DNA of 29,433 bases from Bacteroidaceae bacterium (GTDB lineage: Bacteria; Bacteroidota; Bacteroidia; Bacteroidales; Bacteroidaceae): contig JAGBPB010000004.1 of the NCBI GenBank assembly GCA_017633615.1, positions 1-29,433 on the forward strand, written 5' to 3'. A program made the position numbers and the translations under genes. The notes under the pieces were generated by a model that ran no database searches, was not told where the DNA came from, and was given only the letters and a program-made list of their open reading frames with translations. Shown here piece after piece: positions 13,573-21,430 of the stretch. The stretch's first letter is position 1. Every line of letters starts with the position of its first letter.

Positions 13573-14879
13573 GAAAACACATTCAAGATAGAGATCCCAA
13601 CTATACATTCTTGAAAATCTTTGTTGACTGGTCAGTCAAGAGCTCATACCGCAAATATCAGGTTGAGGGTGTTGAGAATATCCCTTCTGACGGCAGCGTG
13701 ATATGGGGTGCAAACCATACAAACGCTCTTATGGACCCTATGGTGTTGCTTTCATCAACCAGGATCCGCAAGGTGTTTGTGGCCAGAGCTGATATCTTCA
13801 AGAAGAACTGGGCCAGAAAAGCTCTGTCATTCCTGCGTGTGATGCCTATCTACAGGATCAGGGACGGCATCAATGCGGTAAAACATAATGATGAATCAAT
13901 TGCTCAGGCTACAGGAGTGGTGCTGGACGGAGTTCCGTTTGTTATCTACCCTGAGGCTACACACAGGCCCAAGCACTCATTGCTTAAACTGAGCAAGGGC
14001 ATTTTCCATATAGCTGAGTCCGCTATTGCACAGTCACCTGAAGGTAAGCCTGTTTATATACAGCCTATCGGAATAGAGTACAGTGATTATTTCCGTTTCC
14101 GCAGCAAGGTCCTGATCCGCTTTGGCAAGCCCATCAACATTACGGAGCTCATGAAGGAGCATGCCGATGAGCCGGAGCCTGTGGTGCTGCTCAAGCTGCG
14201 TGAACTGCTTACTGAAAGGCTTGCTGAGCAGATTGTCTATATTCCTGATGATGAGGATTATGATGCAGTCTGGGAGTATGCTAAACTCAAGGCTGACAAT
14301 CCGGAGTATTTCCAGAAGACGCTTGCAGAGATTGGCGGCACTGAACTAAAAGGACTTCTTAAGATCCAGGCTGTTGACAAGCATGCTGTTGCTGAGGCTC
14401 TTGCCCTCAGGGAGAATAACCCTGATAAGGCGCGTGAGTTGTTCAGTCAGGTTGATGCGCAACGCCTGTGGAGAATCCAGAACGGCATTTCCGTATATTC
14501 AATTGCCAATGAGCCGGGCGGGTTCAAGCTGTTCCTTAAGACTCTGGTTGCAATTCTGGGCGCACCGTTTTACTTCTTCTGTGGTATTGTGGGCTCAATA
14601 AAGTGGATTCCTATCATCCTGATTTTGAGAGGAGTAAAGGATGATGCGTTTTACAATACCGTAAGGTACGGAGTACGTCTGGGGCTAGCCATCCCTGCGT
14701 TGATAATATGGGCTTTGGTCTATTTCCTGTTATTCAACTGGAAGATTGCGGCAGTGTTGCTTATGCTCTCTCTGCCGTCACTCAAATATCTGTATGACTA
14801 TGGATCATTCTTCCGCCGTTACATATCGGATATAAGGTGGAAGATAAGAAAGAGACACGCCCCGAAGGTGGTCTTATAA
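13569..14879 (+). CDS. 1-acyl-sn-glycerol-3-phosphate acyltransferase-like protein (PlsC domain)
   Basis: A 436-residue protein with an N-terminal PlsC/LPLAT domain (about 25-215). The active-site motif reads GANHTNALMDPM, with five residues between His and Asp rather than the classic four; I recall this as usual for the Bacteroidetes branch. The second block is IYPEATHRPKHSLLKLSKG, where alanine replaces the usual glycine after Glu. A helical region follows. Strongly hydrophobic segments at about 325-400 anchor it in the inner membrane, and the tail is basic. It likely transfers an acyl group to lysophosphatidate or another lipid acceptor. It overlaps the BASS gene by four bases at its start, and its last six bases lie against the convergent glycosyltransferase end. 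Confidence 0.85.
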   Translation: MRKHIQDRDPNYTFLKIFVDWSVKSSYRKYQVEGVENIPSDGSVIWGANHTNALMDPMVLLSSTRIRKVFVARADIFKKNWARKALSFLRVMPIYRIRDGINAVKHNDESIAQATGVVLDGVPFVIYPEATHRPKHSLLKLSKGIFHIAESAIAQSPEGKPVYIQPIGIEYSDYFRFRSKVLIRFGKPINITELMKEHADEPEPVVLLKLRELLTERLAEQIVYIPDDEDYDAVWEYAKLKADNPEYFQKTLAEIGGTELKGLLKIQAVDKHAVAEALALRENNPDKARELFSQVDAQRLWRIQNGISVYSIANEPGGFKLFLKTLVAILGAPFYFFCGIVGSIKWIPIILILRGVKDDAFYNTVRYGVRLGLAIPALIIWALVYFLLFNWKIAAVLLMLSLPSLKYLYDYGSFFRRYISDIRWKIRKRHAPKVVL

Positions 14880-15995
14880 TTCTGAATAGAAATCCAAGTA
14901 CTGCTGCGCCACTTTGATATAGTCATGGTGGCGTTTTATGTATTCAACGGATTGGCGCTTCAGTTCAGGTATGCGCTCCGTATGAAGAATCAGTTGCTCA
15001 AGTTGATTGTATACATTCTCTTCACTTGGTTCAACGTTTATTATGGGGCGCAACTCATTCTCGTTGAGTATCTCATAGTTTTCAGGCTCACCTCCTCCTA
15101 CTACTATTATTCCTTTTGACATGGCAAGCAGCGAATTCATGGATGGCGTGTAGCTGTAAAGCTGGTCAAGTATGGCGTCACTGCCGTCCATCAGGCGTCT
15201 GTATTCATCAAACGGAACACCTTCGGCAATCCTGAGCTCAATACTGTCAGGGTATTTCTCACTGATCTTCTTTGCGGCACTGAGCATGATATCTGTGCCT
15301 TTATATGCGGAGCGGTTGCGGCTAATGCCGATGAAGAGCTTGAGCGGACCTCCGTAATATGATGTATGGTAAATCTCAGGCATCACGATGGGATAGGGTA
15401 TGAATCGCATCTTGTCCCGTATCTCACGGCCGTCAGGACATAAGGTGTGAACCTCATTGTATGTAGCCCAATATTCATACAGCCCGGCTATGATGCCGTC
15501 ACAGTCTGTGGCTATGGCCTCACTGAGTGTCTGCTTAGGTGTACCTATCCATTCCTTCTGGTATATCAGGGCTTCATTGTCAGTGCGAATCCGGTCTCCG
15601 AAGTTGAAATCGCTGTATCTTAACGGCCTGATGTATGTATTTACACTGGTCCAATAGTAGTCAATGCCGAAAGATCCCATCAGAATCTTTCCGTTATGAC
15701 GGCGCAGATATCGGTAGAAGGGCATTATGTGCTCTGCCTTAAGTTCCAGGAAGAGGGGGCTGATGAGCTGGACTATGTCATAACCGCGCATACGGGGCAG
15801 TGCCTTTATAAGTCGCCACATGAAGGAGAGCGTTCCCCATCCGCTGCTCATGTCGCGGTCAAGATTTATGTCACGCGGATAGTCTTTCCAGAAATCACCG
15901 TTGCTGGCTACGGTAACCTGATGGCCAAGTTTCCTGAGCCCGATGGCAAGCGTATTGTGTACGTTGCTGTATTCTCCCAACAATAGTATCTTCAT
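14874..15995 (-). CDS. Glycosyltransferase, GT-B fold (family 4-like)
   Basis: A 373-residue cytoplasmic glycosyltransferase. The N-terminus MKILLLGEYSNVHNTLAIGLRKLGHQVTVAS is a typical GT-B Rossmann start with the glycine-rich turn. The C-terminal half has a GISRNRSAYKGTDIM block, where Arg/Lys should contact the nucleotide-sugar phosphates, and GGGEPENYEIL, matching the E-x7-E-like donor-binding area of GT4. It is the third gene of a minus-strand operon, and its ATG overlaps the upstream stop as ATGA (15992-15995). It should add one sugar to a lipid-linked surface glycan. Donor and acceptor cannot be inferred. Confidence 0.85.
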   Translation of the reverse strand: MKILLLGEYSNVHNTLAIGLRKLGHQVTVASNGDFWKDYPRDINLDRDMSSGWGTLSFMWRLIKALPRMRGYDIVQLISPLFLELKAEHIMPFYRYLRRHNGKILMGSFGIDYYWTSVNTYIRPLRYSDFNFGDRIRTDNEALIYQKEWIGTPKQTLSEAIATDCDGIIAGLYEYWATYNEVHTLCPDGREIRDKMRFIPYPIVMPEIYHTSYYGGPLKLFIGISRNRSAYKGTDIMLSAAKKISEKYPDSIELRIAEGVPFDEYRRLMDGSDAILDQLYSYTPSMNSLLAMSKGIIVVGGGEPENYEILNENELRPIINVEPSEENVYNQLEQLILHTERIPELKRQSVEYIKRHHDYIKVAQQYLDFYSEL

Positions 15996-16969
15996 TTGTA
16001 GAACTTTTCAGCCAGATTAAGAATGCGGAGCCCGGCTTTGCTTCTTGAGAGTGTTGAATAAAATCTGAACCCCAGGGAGGCATTCTCACATTGCAGCGGG
16101 AACAGCCCCATTGATGCAAGCGCTTTTGTCTGTTCCTCTATGGCGGTGCGCCAGTCATTGCGGCGCAGTGTTACCCTTATGTGATCCATGGCCAGATAGC
16201 TGATCTTGCGGTCCAGTCCTTCATGCGGTTCTGAACGGTGTTCTTGCCTGAACTCAAGCAGATGTGACAGAGCCTTGAGGATGTCGGCCGATTTGGCTTC
16301 TGTCATCTGTTTTGAGTCATCAGTTATGATGGAACCTTTACGTATGCAATATGCATATACGGGGAATGCGGTTTCAATGTATCTCTTACTGAAATGCATC
16401 ATCCGGGGAGTGAACTCCTCATCTTCCTTATATGCGTTTTCCATGAATCTGAGACCGTTGTCCTTTATGAGTGATGACCTGATGAGATAACGGCATGCGC
16501 TGCCGAACAGATTATGGGATCGCATATATACATTGCCTGAAACGGGCTTGCCGAAAACGGGTTTTGAATCTGTTGCCTGTATATCTGTGCCGTTGTCTGT
16601 AATCCACTTCATCCCGAAACCCAGCAGGTCAATGCCGGTATCCTCCATGGCTTTGATACATGGAGCCAGTGAATTGGGGAAGTATAAATCATCAGCGTCC
16701 AGGAATGTTATCAGTTGACCGGCGGAATTTTCTATTCCGGTGTTTCTGGCGGCTCCCAGCATGCCGTGCTCACGGCGTATATACCTTATGCTGTCCGATA
16801 TTGAACTTATGTCGGGGTCAGAGGGTGAGCCGTCATTGACCACAATCAGTTCATACTCACAGACACCGCTAAGATTGTCTGAGGCGGACTTTATGGCTCT
16901 GATAAGCAGTCTTTCCAGTTCGGGATTGCTGTCAGGGTTGAAGTAGGGTATGATAACTGATAGAGTCAT
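15992..16969 (-). CDS. Glycosyltransferase family 2
   Basis: A 325-residue GT-A fold enzyme. MTLSVIIPYFNP begins the nucleotide-binding domain, then VVNDGSPSD, GAARNTGIENSAG and FLDADD, which holds the metal-binding DxD-like motif. The C-terminal part is helical and lacks long membrane segments, so it is a soluble or peripheral transferase. The frame is open to 17023, but the ATG at 16969 overlaps the upstream stop (ATGA at 16966-16969) and starts the domain directly, so it is chosen. It is the middle gene of three translationally coupled glycosyltransferases. Confidence 0.92.
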   Translation of the reverse strand: MTLSVIIPYFNPDSNPELERLLIRAIKSASDNLSGVCEYELIVVNDGSPSDPDISSISDSIRYIRREHGMLGAARNTGIENSAGQLITFLDADDLYFPNSLAPCIKAMEDTGIDLLGFGMKWITDNGTDIQATDSKPVFGKPVSGNVYMRSHNLFGSACRYLIRSSLIKDNGLRFMENAYKEDEEFTPRMMHFSKRYIETAFPVYAYCIRKGSIITDDSKQMTEAKSADILKALSHLLEFRQEHRSEPHEGLDRKISYLAMDHIRVTLRRNDWRTAIEEQTKALASMGLFPLQCENASLGFRFYSTLSRSKAGLRILNLAEKFYK

Positions 16970-17931
16970 GAGTATTTCTTTATGCCTAATGCAGCACAGG
17001 CCGCTCTTACTCCAAAGAGCCACGCGGTCAGGGCTTTTATCTTCTGTCTGAACGGGATGGCGGAACGTAGTATGGATGCGGGCCCGGGCTTGGAACTGTT
17101 CAGTTCATGTGCATGGACTGAGAGATACCGGGAATCAGGGTCTTTGCACCGGTTCAGGTCCGTGAGCCTGTTCAGGCAGATGTTCCAAAGCTGTATCCTG
17201 CATGATTCATCCAGGTTCTGCTCTTGAATGATGCAGAGAATCCTGAAACTGTTCCTGAAAAGCGGCTCCACGTTCTTGAAACTGTAATTGGAGGTTATGC
17301 TTCCTTCTGACCTGAAGTAGTGATAACACCCTTTGTCAGAATATCGTATGGATCTGCACTGGCGTATGATATCCGGACAGATGGCCGCATCCTCAAAGGT
17401 CTCACCCTCCGGGAACCTGATACGGCCAAAAAGTTCCCGCCTGTAGATCTTGTTCCATGCATAGCAGTGGTTGTATCCTCCGCTTAGGATCCAATGACGG
17501 AAAACCTGTTCTCCGGTGACGGTTTCAGGTTTGAAGGATTGGAGATAGGAGTCCGGTGAACCGTAGTGAACTGCTACGGGGAATTCAAGCATATCGGGTT
17601 CCGGGTTTGATTCAAGCCACTCAAAATTTACATCCAGCGTATGAGGGGCTAATTCATCATCGCTGTCAATAAAATAGAGCCATTTTCCGGCCGATGCCTC
17701 AATTCCTGTGTTTCTTGCTGCGCTCAGCCCTCCGTTGGGGCGATGTATCACTTTGATACAGTTGTCATTAGCGGCAATCTTGTCGCACAACTCAGCGCAA
17801 TCGCGGTCAGAGCCATCATCAACCAGGATGATCTCTGTATCATCCGGCTTTTGTGACAGAATACTGTTGACGCATCTTTCAAGTGTCTGGAAAGAATTGT
17901 AAACAGGGATAATAACCGATAACAGCGCCAT
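16966..17931 (-). CDS. Glycosyltransferase family 2
   Basis: A 321-residue GT-A enzyme starting MALLSVIIPVYNSFQTLERC. The conserved blocks are LVDDGSDRDC, NGGLSAARNTGIEASAG and YFIDSDDELAPH (DxD-like). NHCYAWNKIYRRELF and FEDAAICPDI are typical of bacterial capsule and LPS GT2 enzymes. A C-terminal amphipathic basic region (RQKIKALTAWLFGVR) may bind the membrane. It is the first gene of the three-gene operon, transcribed away from the flippase. The shared spacer with the flippase promoter is about 90 bases, and no full promoter was found for this strand. Confidence 0.92.
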   Translation of the reverse strand: MALLSVIIPVYNSFQTLERCVNSILSQKPDDTEIILVDDGSDRDCAELCDKIAANDNCIKVIHRPNGGLSAARNTGIEASAGKWLYFIDSDDELAPHTLDVNFEWLESNPEPDMLEFPVAVHYGSPDSYLQSFKPETVTGEQVFRHWILSGGYNHCYAWNKIYRRELFGRIRFPEGETFEDAAICPDIIRQCRSIRYSDKGCYHYFRSEGSITSNYSFKNVEPLFRNSFRILCIIQEQNLDESCRIQLWNICLNRLTDLNRCKDPDSRYLSVHAHELNSSKPGPASILRSAIPFRQKIKALTAWLFGVRAACAALGIKKYS

Positions 17932-17966
17932 ATTTATTACTTCAAACGTCTATGGAACCCTTTTTA

Positions 17967-17997
17967 TTGTGATAATATTATTAAAAAAGTAATTTTG
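17967..17997 (+). promoter_or_regulatory. Promoter of the flippase gene
   Basis: TTG at 17967-17969, 20 bases, then TAATTTTG at 17990-17997 form a full match to the Bacteroidetes promoter. The in-frame TTG at 17995-17997 is part of the -7 box and so cannot be the start codon of the flippase. Confidence 0.78.
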
Positions 17998-18021
17998 CAG
18001 CGGCTTGCACGTTATATCATC

Positions 18022-19539
18022 GTGGAAAAAGAGAGAGGCAATATAAACTCAGGGACGGAACGCCGGCTTTTTGACCGGATACTGAAATATACCGGTGTGT
18101 TCAGCAGTGTGCAGGGCGTTGCAATGCTTGTTACAGTTGTAATGGCCAAGGTCAAGTCTCTCCTGCTTGGTCCGGTGGGCTTCGGTATAACAGAAAACCT
18201 GAACCGTACTACCGATATTGTGAAGAATGCCACGAACCTGGGAATACAGACTGTGGCGGTGCCTCAGATATCACAGTCTGCCAATGAGTCTGACCAGGCC
18301 GATCTTCTGGAACGTATTATGGTTACCCGCAGCTGGGCTCTGCTGACCGCAATCATAGGCATGGTTGTATGTCTTGCGCTGGCTCCTGTTCTTGGCCGAT
18401 GGGCGTTTGATGATACCGGTTATGCAGTTGATTTCATTTTCCTCTCCCTGTCAGTTGCCGCAGCATCTGTTACAGGAGGTGAGATGGCTGTGATGAAAGG
18501 TACCAAATATATGCGCAATGTGGCTTTAAGCCAGTTGTTTGCAAGTGTCCTTTCATTGTGTATCTCATTCCCGTTATATTGGTTCCTCAGACTTGACGGT
18601 ATTATTCCGGCACTGGTGCTTTCTGCTTTGGGAACTATGGCTGTGACGTGCTTCTATTCGTTCAGGTCATATCCCTACAGGGCAAGGCCATTCTCCCGTG
18701 TCATTCTGCAAAAGGGTTTGGGTATGATAGGCTTTGGCGTGTCATTGACCGTTGCTGCTTTTTTAGGGGCGTGGGCCTGGTCTTTTATAGCCAGATACCT
18801 GACAGGAAAGGGTGGGGCTGAACTGACCGGAATGTACAGCGCCGGTTACCTGCTCGTGAATTATCTGACCACGTTCCTGCTGTCAGTGGTTGATTCTGAG
18901 TACTATCCCAGGCTTTCCGCAACTGTGGATGACAGGGAACAGACCTACCGTCTCATGAACAATCAGTCCCTGGCCATGTGTATGCTGGCGGCACCTCTTG
19001 TGATTCTCTTCATGATCTGCATCCCTGTTGTGGTTTTTGTGGTTCTTGAGTATGAAAAATTCCAGGGGTCGATACTGCTGGCGCAGATGGCGGTGATAGG
19101 TCTGTTCTTTAAGGCTGTCTATCAGCCTATATCTTATCTGGTCCTTGCCAAATCAGACTCCAGAATATTTCTTTTGCAGGAGGTTTTCTGTTATATTCTG
19201 CTGATAGTATGTGCTGTGTGCGGATATGCGTTTGGCGGAATGATAGGACTGGGTATATCACTTTCTGTTTGGGAATTCTCTTTCCTTGTCATCGTACTGG
19301 TGGTGGGCAGATTGCGGTACGGATTTGTTATGAGTGCTAAACTTGTAAAATATTTTCTGACACAGGGCGTCCTGATAGCATTGGCTGCCTTCTGCGCCGT
19401 GTATGATTTCAGTTACAGCCTTGCCGTCAGCATCATGTTTTGCGTCATGTCCATCCTGATATCGTTACGCTTTTTCAGTACTCACACTACTTTCCTGCCT
19501 CTGTTCTTTGCCAGGATTACCCGAAGGTCAAAGGATTAG
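18022..19539 (+). CDS. Wzx-like polysaccharide flippase (MOP superfamily)
   Basis: A membrane protein of about 505 residues with roughly 12-14 helices. Homology to Wzx/O-antigen translocases begins at RILKYTGVFSSVQG and continues with LLLGPVGFGITENLN, typical of Bacteroidetes flippases that move lipid-linked glycans across the inner membrane. The frame opens at a TTG at 17995, but that lies in the promoter's -7 box. The next usable codon is the GTG at 18022, only about 20 bases after the expected transcription start. There is no in-frame ATG before the first helix. It is divergent from the three glycosyltransferases and likely exports their product. Confidence 0.88.
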   Translation: MEKERGNINSGTERRLFDRILKYTGVFSSVQGVAMLVTVVMAKVKSLLLGPVGFGITENLNRTTDIVKNATNLGIQTVAVPQISQSANESDQADLLERIMVTRSWALLTAIIGMVVCLALAPVLGRWAFDDTGYAVDFIFLSLSVAAASVTGGEMAVMKGTKYMRNVALSQLFASVLSLCISFPLYWFLRLDGIIPALVLSALGTMAVTCFYSFRSYPYRARPFSRVILQKGLGMIGFGVSLTVAAFLGAWAWSFIARYLTGKGGAELTGMYSAGYLLVNYLTTFLLSVVDSEYYPRLSATVDDREQTYRLMNNQSLAMCMLAAPLVILFMICIPVVVFVVLEYEKFQGSILLAQMAVIGLFFKAVYQPISYLVLAKSDSRIFLLQEVFCYILLIVCAVCGYAFGGMIGLGISLSVWEFSFLVIVLVVGRLRYGFVMSAKLVKYFLTQGVLIALAAFCAVYDFSYSLAVSIMFCVMSILISLRFFSTHTTFLPLFFARITRRSKD

Positions 19540-19592
19540 GAGACCGGATATCGGCTTATTAACTAAGTGTAACAGGATTTTTATTTTTTCCC

Positions 19593-19623
19593 TTGAACTA
19601 TTCATGGGAAAACGTTACTTTTG
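19593..19623 (+). promoter_or_regulatory. Promoter of the phosphohexomutase gene
   Basis: TTG at 19593-19595, 20 bases, then TACTTTTG at 19616-19623: a full match. The start codon is at 19677, so the leader is about 45 bases and begins at a GC-rich hairpin (19629-19648). Confidence 0.8.
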
Positions 19624-19628
19624 TCTTT

Positions 19629-19648
19629 TGCACGCGCGTATGCGTGCA
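19629..19648 (+). other. GC-rich hairpin at the 5' end of the phosphohexomutase mRNA
   Basis: TGCACGC (19629-19635) and GCGTGCA (19642-19648) are perfect inverted repeats around a 6-base loop. The hairpin starts 6 bases after the -7 box, so it would sit at the very 5' end of the transcript. There it could stabilise the mRNA, or as DNA act as an operator. Confidence 0.55.
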
Positions 19649-19676
19649 CTTGTGGAACTTGATAAATTTAATATAT

Positions 19677-21416
19677 ATGGACGAATTGTTAGGACAGGTA
19701 ACTGCCAAGGCACAGGAATGGCTGGGCAGTTCTTTTGATGAGAAAACACGTGAAGAGGTAAAGGCTCTCATGAATAAAGAGGACAAGGCTGATCTTATAG
19801 ATGCTTTCTATAAGGATCTGGAGTTTGGAACAGGCGGTCTGCGCGGAATCATGGGCGCAGGCACCAACCGTATGAACATATATACTGTGGGTATGGCTAC
19901 CCAGGGCCTGGCCAACTATCTGAATAAGAATTTCAAGGAGCGTAAAGAGATATCGGTGGTGGTGGGTCATGACTGCCGTAACAACGGACGCCTGTTCGCT
20001 GAGACTGTGGCCAATATTTTCAGTGCCAACGGTATTAAGGTTTATCTGTTTGATGACCTCAGGCCTACGCCGGAGGTTTCATTTGCAATCCGTTACTTGG
20101 GCTGCCAGAGTGGTGTGAACGTTACCGCCAGCCACAACCCGCGTGAGTACAACGGTTACAAGGCATACTGGGAGGACGGCGCACAGGTGCTGGCTCCGCA
20201 TGATACCGGTATCATTGATGAGGTGGCTAAGGTCAAGGTACAGGATATAAAGTTCAAGGGTAATCCCGACCTGATCAAGATAATAGGCGAGGAGGTTGAC
20301 AAACCTTATCTGGATGCAATTGAGGGTATCTGCATAGATCCCGCCCTGGTTAAGCGTAATCACGATCTCTGCATTGTCTATACTCCTCTGCACGGATGCG
20401 GCCGCGTGATGATTCCGCGCTCTCTCAAGCAGTGGGGCTTTACCAATGTGAACTGCGTTCCCGAGCAGATGATTCCGGACGGCAACTTCCCCACAGTGGT
20501 TTCACCCAACCCCGAGTATCCTGAGGCTCTGACCATGGCTCTGGCCCTGGCACGCAAACTTAATGCTGACGTGGTGATGGCATCGGACCCCGACGCTGAC
20601 CGTCTGGGTGTGGCCTGCCGCGATGACAAGGGTGAGCTTACCCTTCTGAACGGTAATCAGACCGCAATGATTTTCCTTTACTACATCATAACACAGTACA
20701 CCAAGCTGGGCAAAATGACCGGTAAGGAGTACATCGTCAAGACTATAGTAACCACAGAGGTTATCAGCCGGATAGCAGAGAAAAACAACCTTGAGATGTT
20801 TGACTGCTACACCGGTTTCAAATGGATTGCCAAGGTCATTGCCGATGAGAACGCCAAGGGCAAGAAGTACATCGGCGGTGGTGAGGAGAGCTTCGGCTTC
20901 CTGGCTGAGGACTTTGTCCGTGACAAGGATGCCGTATCAGCCTGCTCACTGATGGCTGAGATTGCCGCATGGGCCAAGGAAAACGGCAAGACCCTTTGGG
21001 ACCTGCTGCTGGATGCTTATCAGGAGTACGGATTCTCACAGGAGGGTGCCGTAAGCGTAGTCAAGCCCGGTAAGAGCGGTGCCGATGAGATAAAGGCCAT
21101 GATGGAACAGTTCCGTGCCAACCCGCCCAAGAGTCTGGCCGGTGAGAAGGTGGTTCTGATAAAGGACTTCAAGCTGCTCAAACAGACTGATGCCGCAGGT
21201 AAGGTAACCGACCTGGTTATGCCGGAGCCATCGAACGTACTGCAGTACTTCACTGCCGCAGGTGACAAGATTTCTGTACGTCCTTCAGGAACTGAGCCCA
21301 AGATCAAGTTCTACATGGAGGCTAAGCTGCCTATGGCTGACAAGAAGGATTACCTCAAGGTTCAGGCTGAGGCTCTCAAGAAGATTGAAGGATTCAAGAA
21401 AGATCTTGGAATCTGA
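19677..21416 (+). CDS. Phospho-sugar mutase (phosphoglucomutase/phosphomannomutase)
   Basis: A 579-residue cytoplasmic alpha-D-phosphohexomutase that interconverts hexose 1- and 6-phosphates. All four signature loops are present: TASHNPREYNGYKAYW with the phosphorylated Ser152, the metal loop DPDADRLG, the sugar-binding GGEESFG, and the phosphate-binding RPSGTEPKIKFYM. The long form of about 580 residues is the phosphoglucomutase-2-like branch common in Bacteroidetes. It feeds glucose 1-phosphate to nucleotide-sugar synthesis and could supply the glycan genes upstream. The frame is open from 19593, but that TTG is the promoter's -33 element, and ATG 19677 matches the family start (MDELLGQVTAKAQEWL). 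Codon bias suggests high expression. Confidence 0.95.
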   Translation: MDELLGQVTAKAQEWLGSSFDEKTREEVKALMNKEDKADLIDAFYKDLEFGTGGLRGIMGAGTNRMNIYTVGMATQGLANYLNKNFKERKEISVVVGHDCRNNGRLFAETVANIFSANGIKVYLFDDLRPTPEVSFAIRYLGCQSGVNVTASHNPREYNGYKAYWEDGAQVLAPHDTGIIDEVAKVKVQDIKFKGNPDLIKIIGEEVDKPYLDAIEGICIDPALVKRNHDLCIVYTPLHGCGRVMIPRSLKQWGFTNVNCVPEQMIPDGNFPTVVSPNPEYPEALTMALALARKLNADVVMASDPDADRLGVACRDDKGELTLLNGNQTAMIFLYYIITQYTKLGKMTGKEYIVKTIVTTEVISRIAEKNNLEMFDCYTGFKWIAKVIADENAKGKKYIGGGEESFGFLAEDFVRDKDAVSACSLMAEIAAWAKENGKTLWDLLLDAYQEYGFSQEGAVSVVKPGKSGADEIKAMMEQFRANPPKSLAGEKVVLIKDFKLLKQTDAAGKVTDLVMPEPSNVLQYFTAAGDKISVRPSGTEPKIKFYMEAKLPMADKKDYLKVQAEALKKIEGFKKDLGI

Positions 21417-21430
21417 ATACATTAGCAGAT

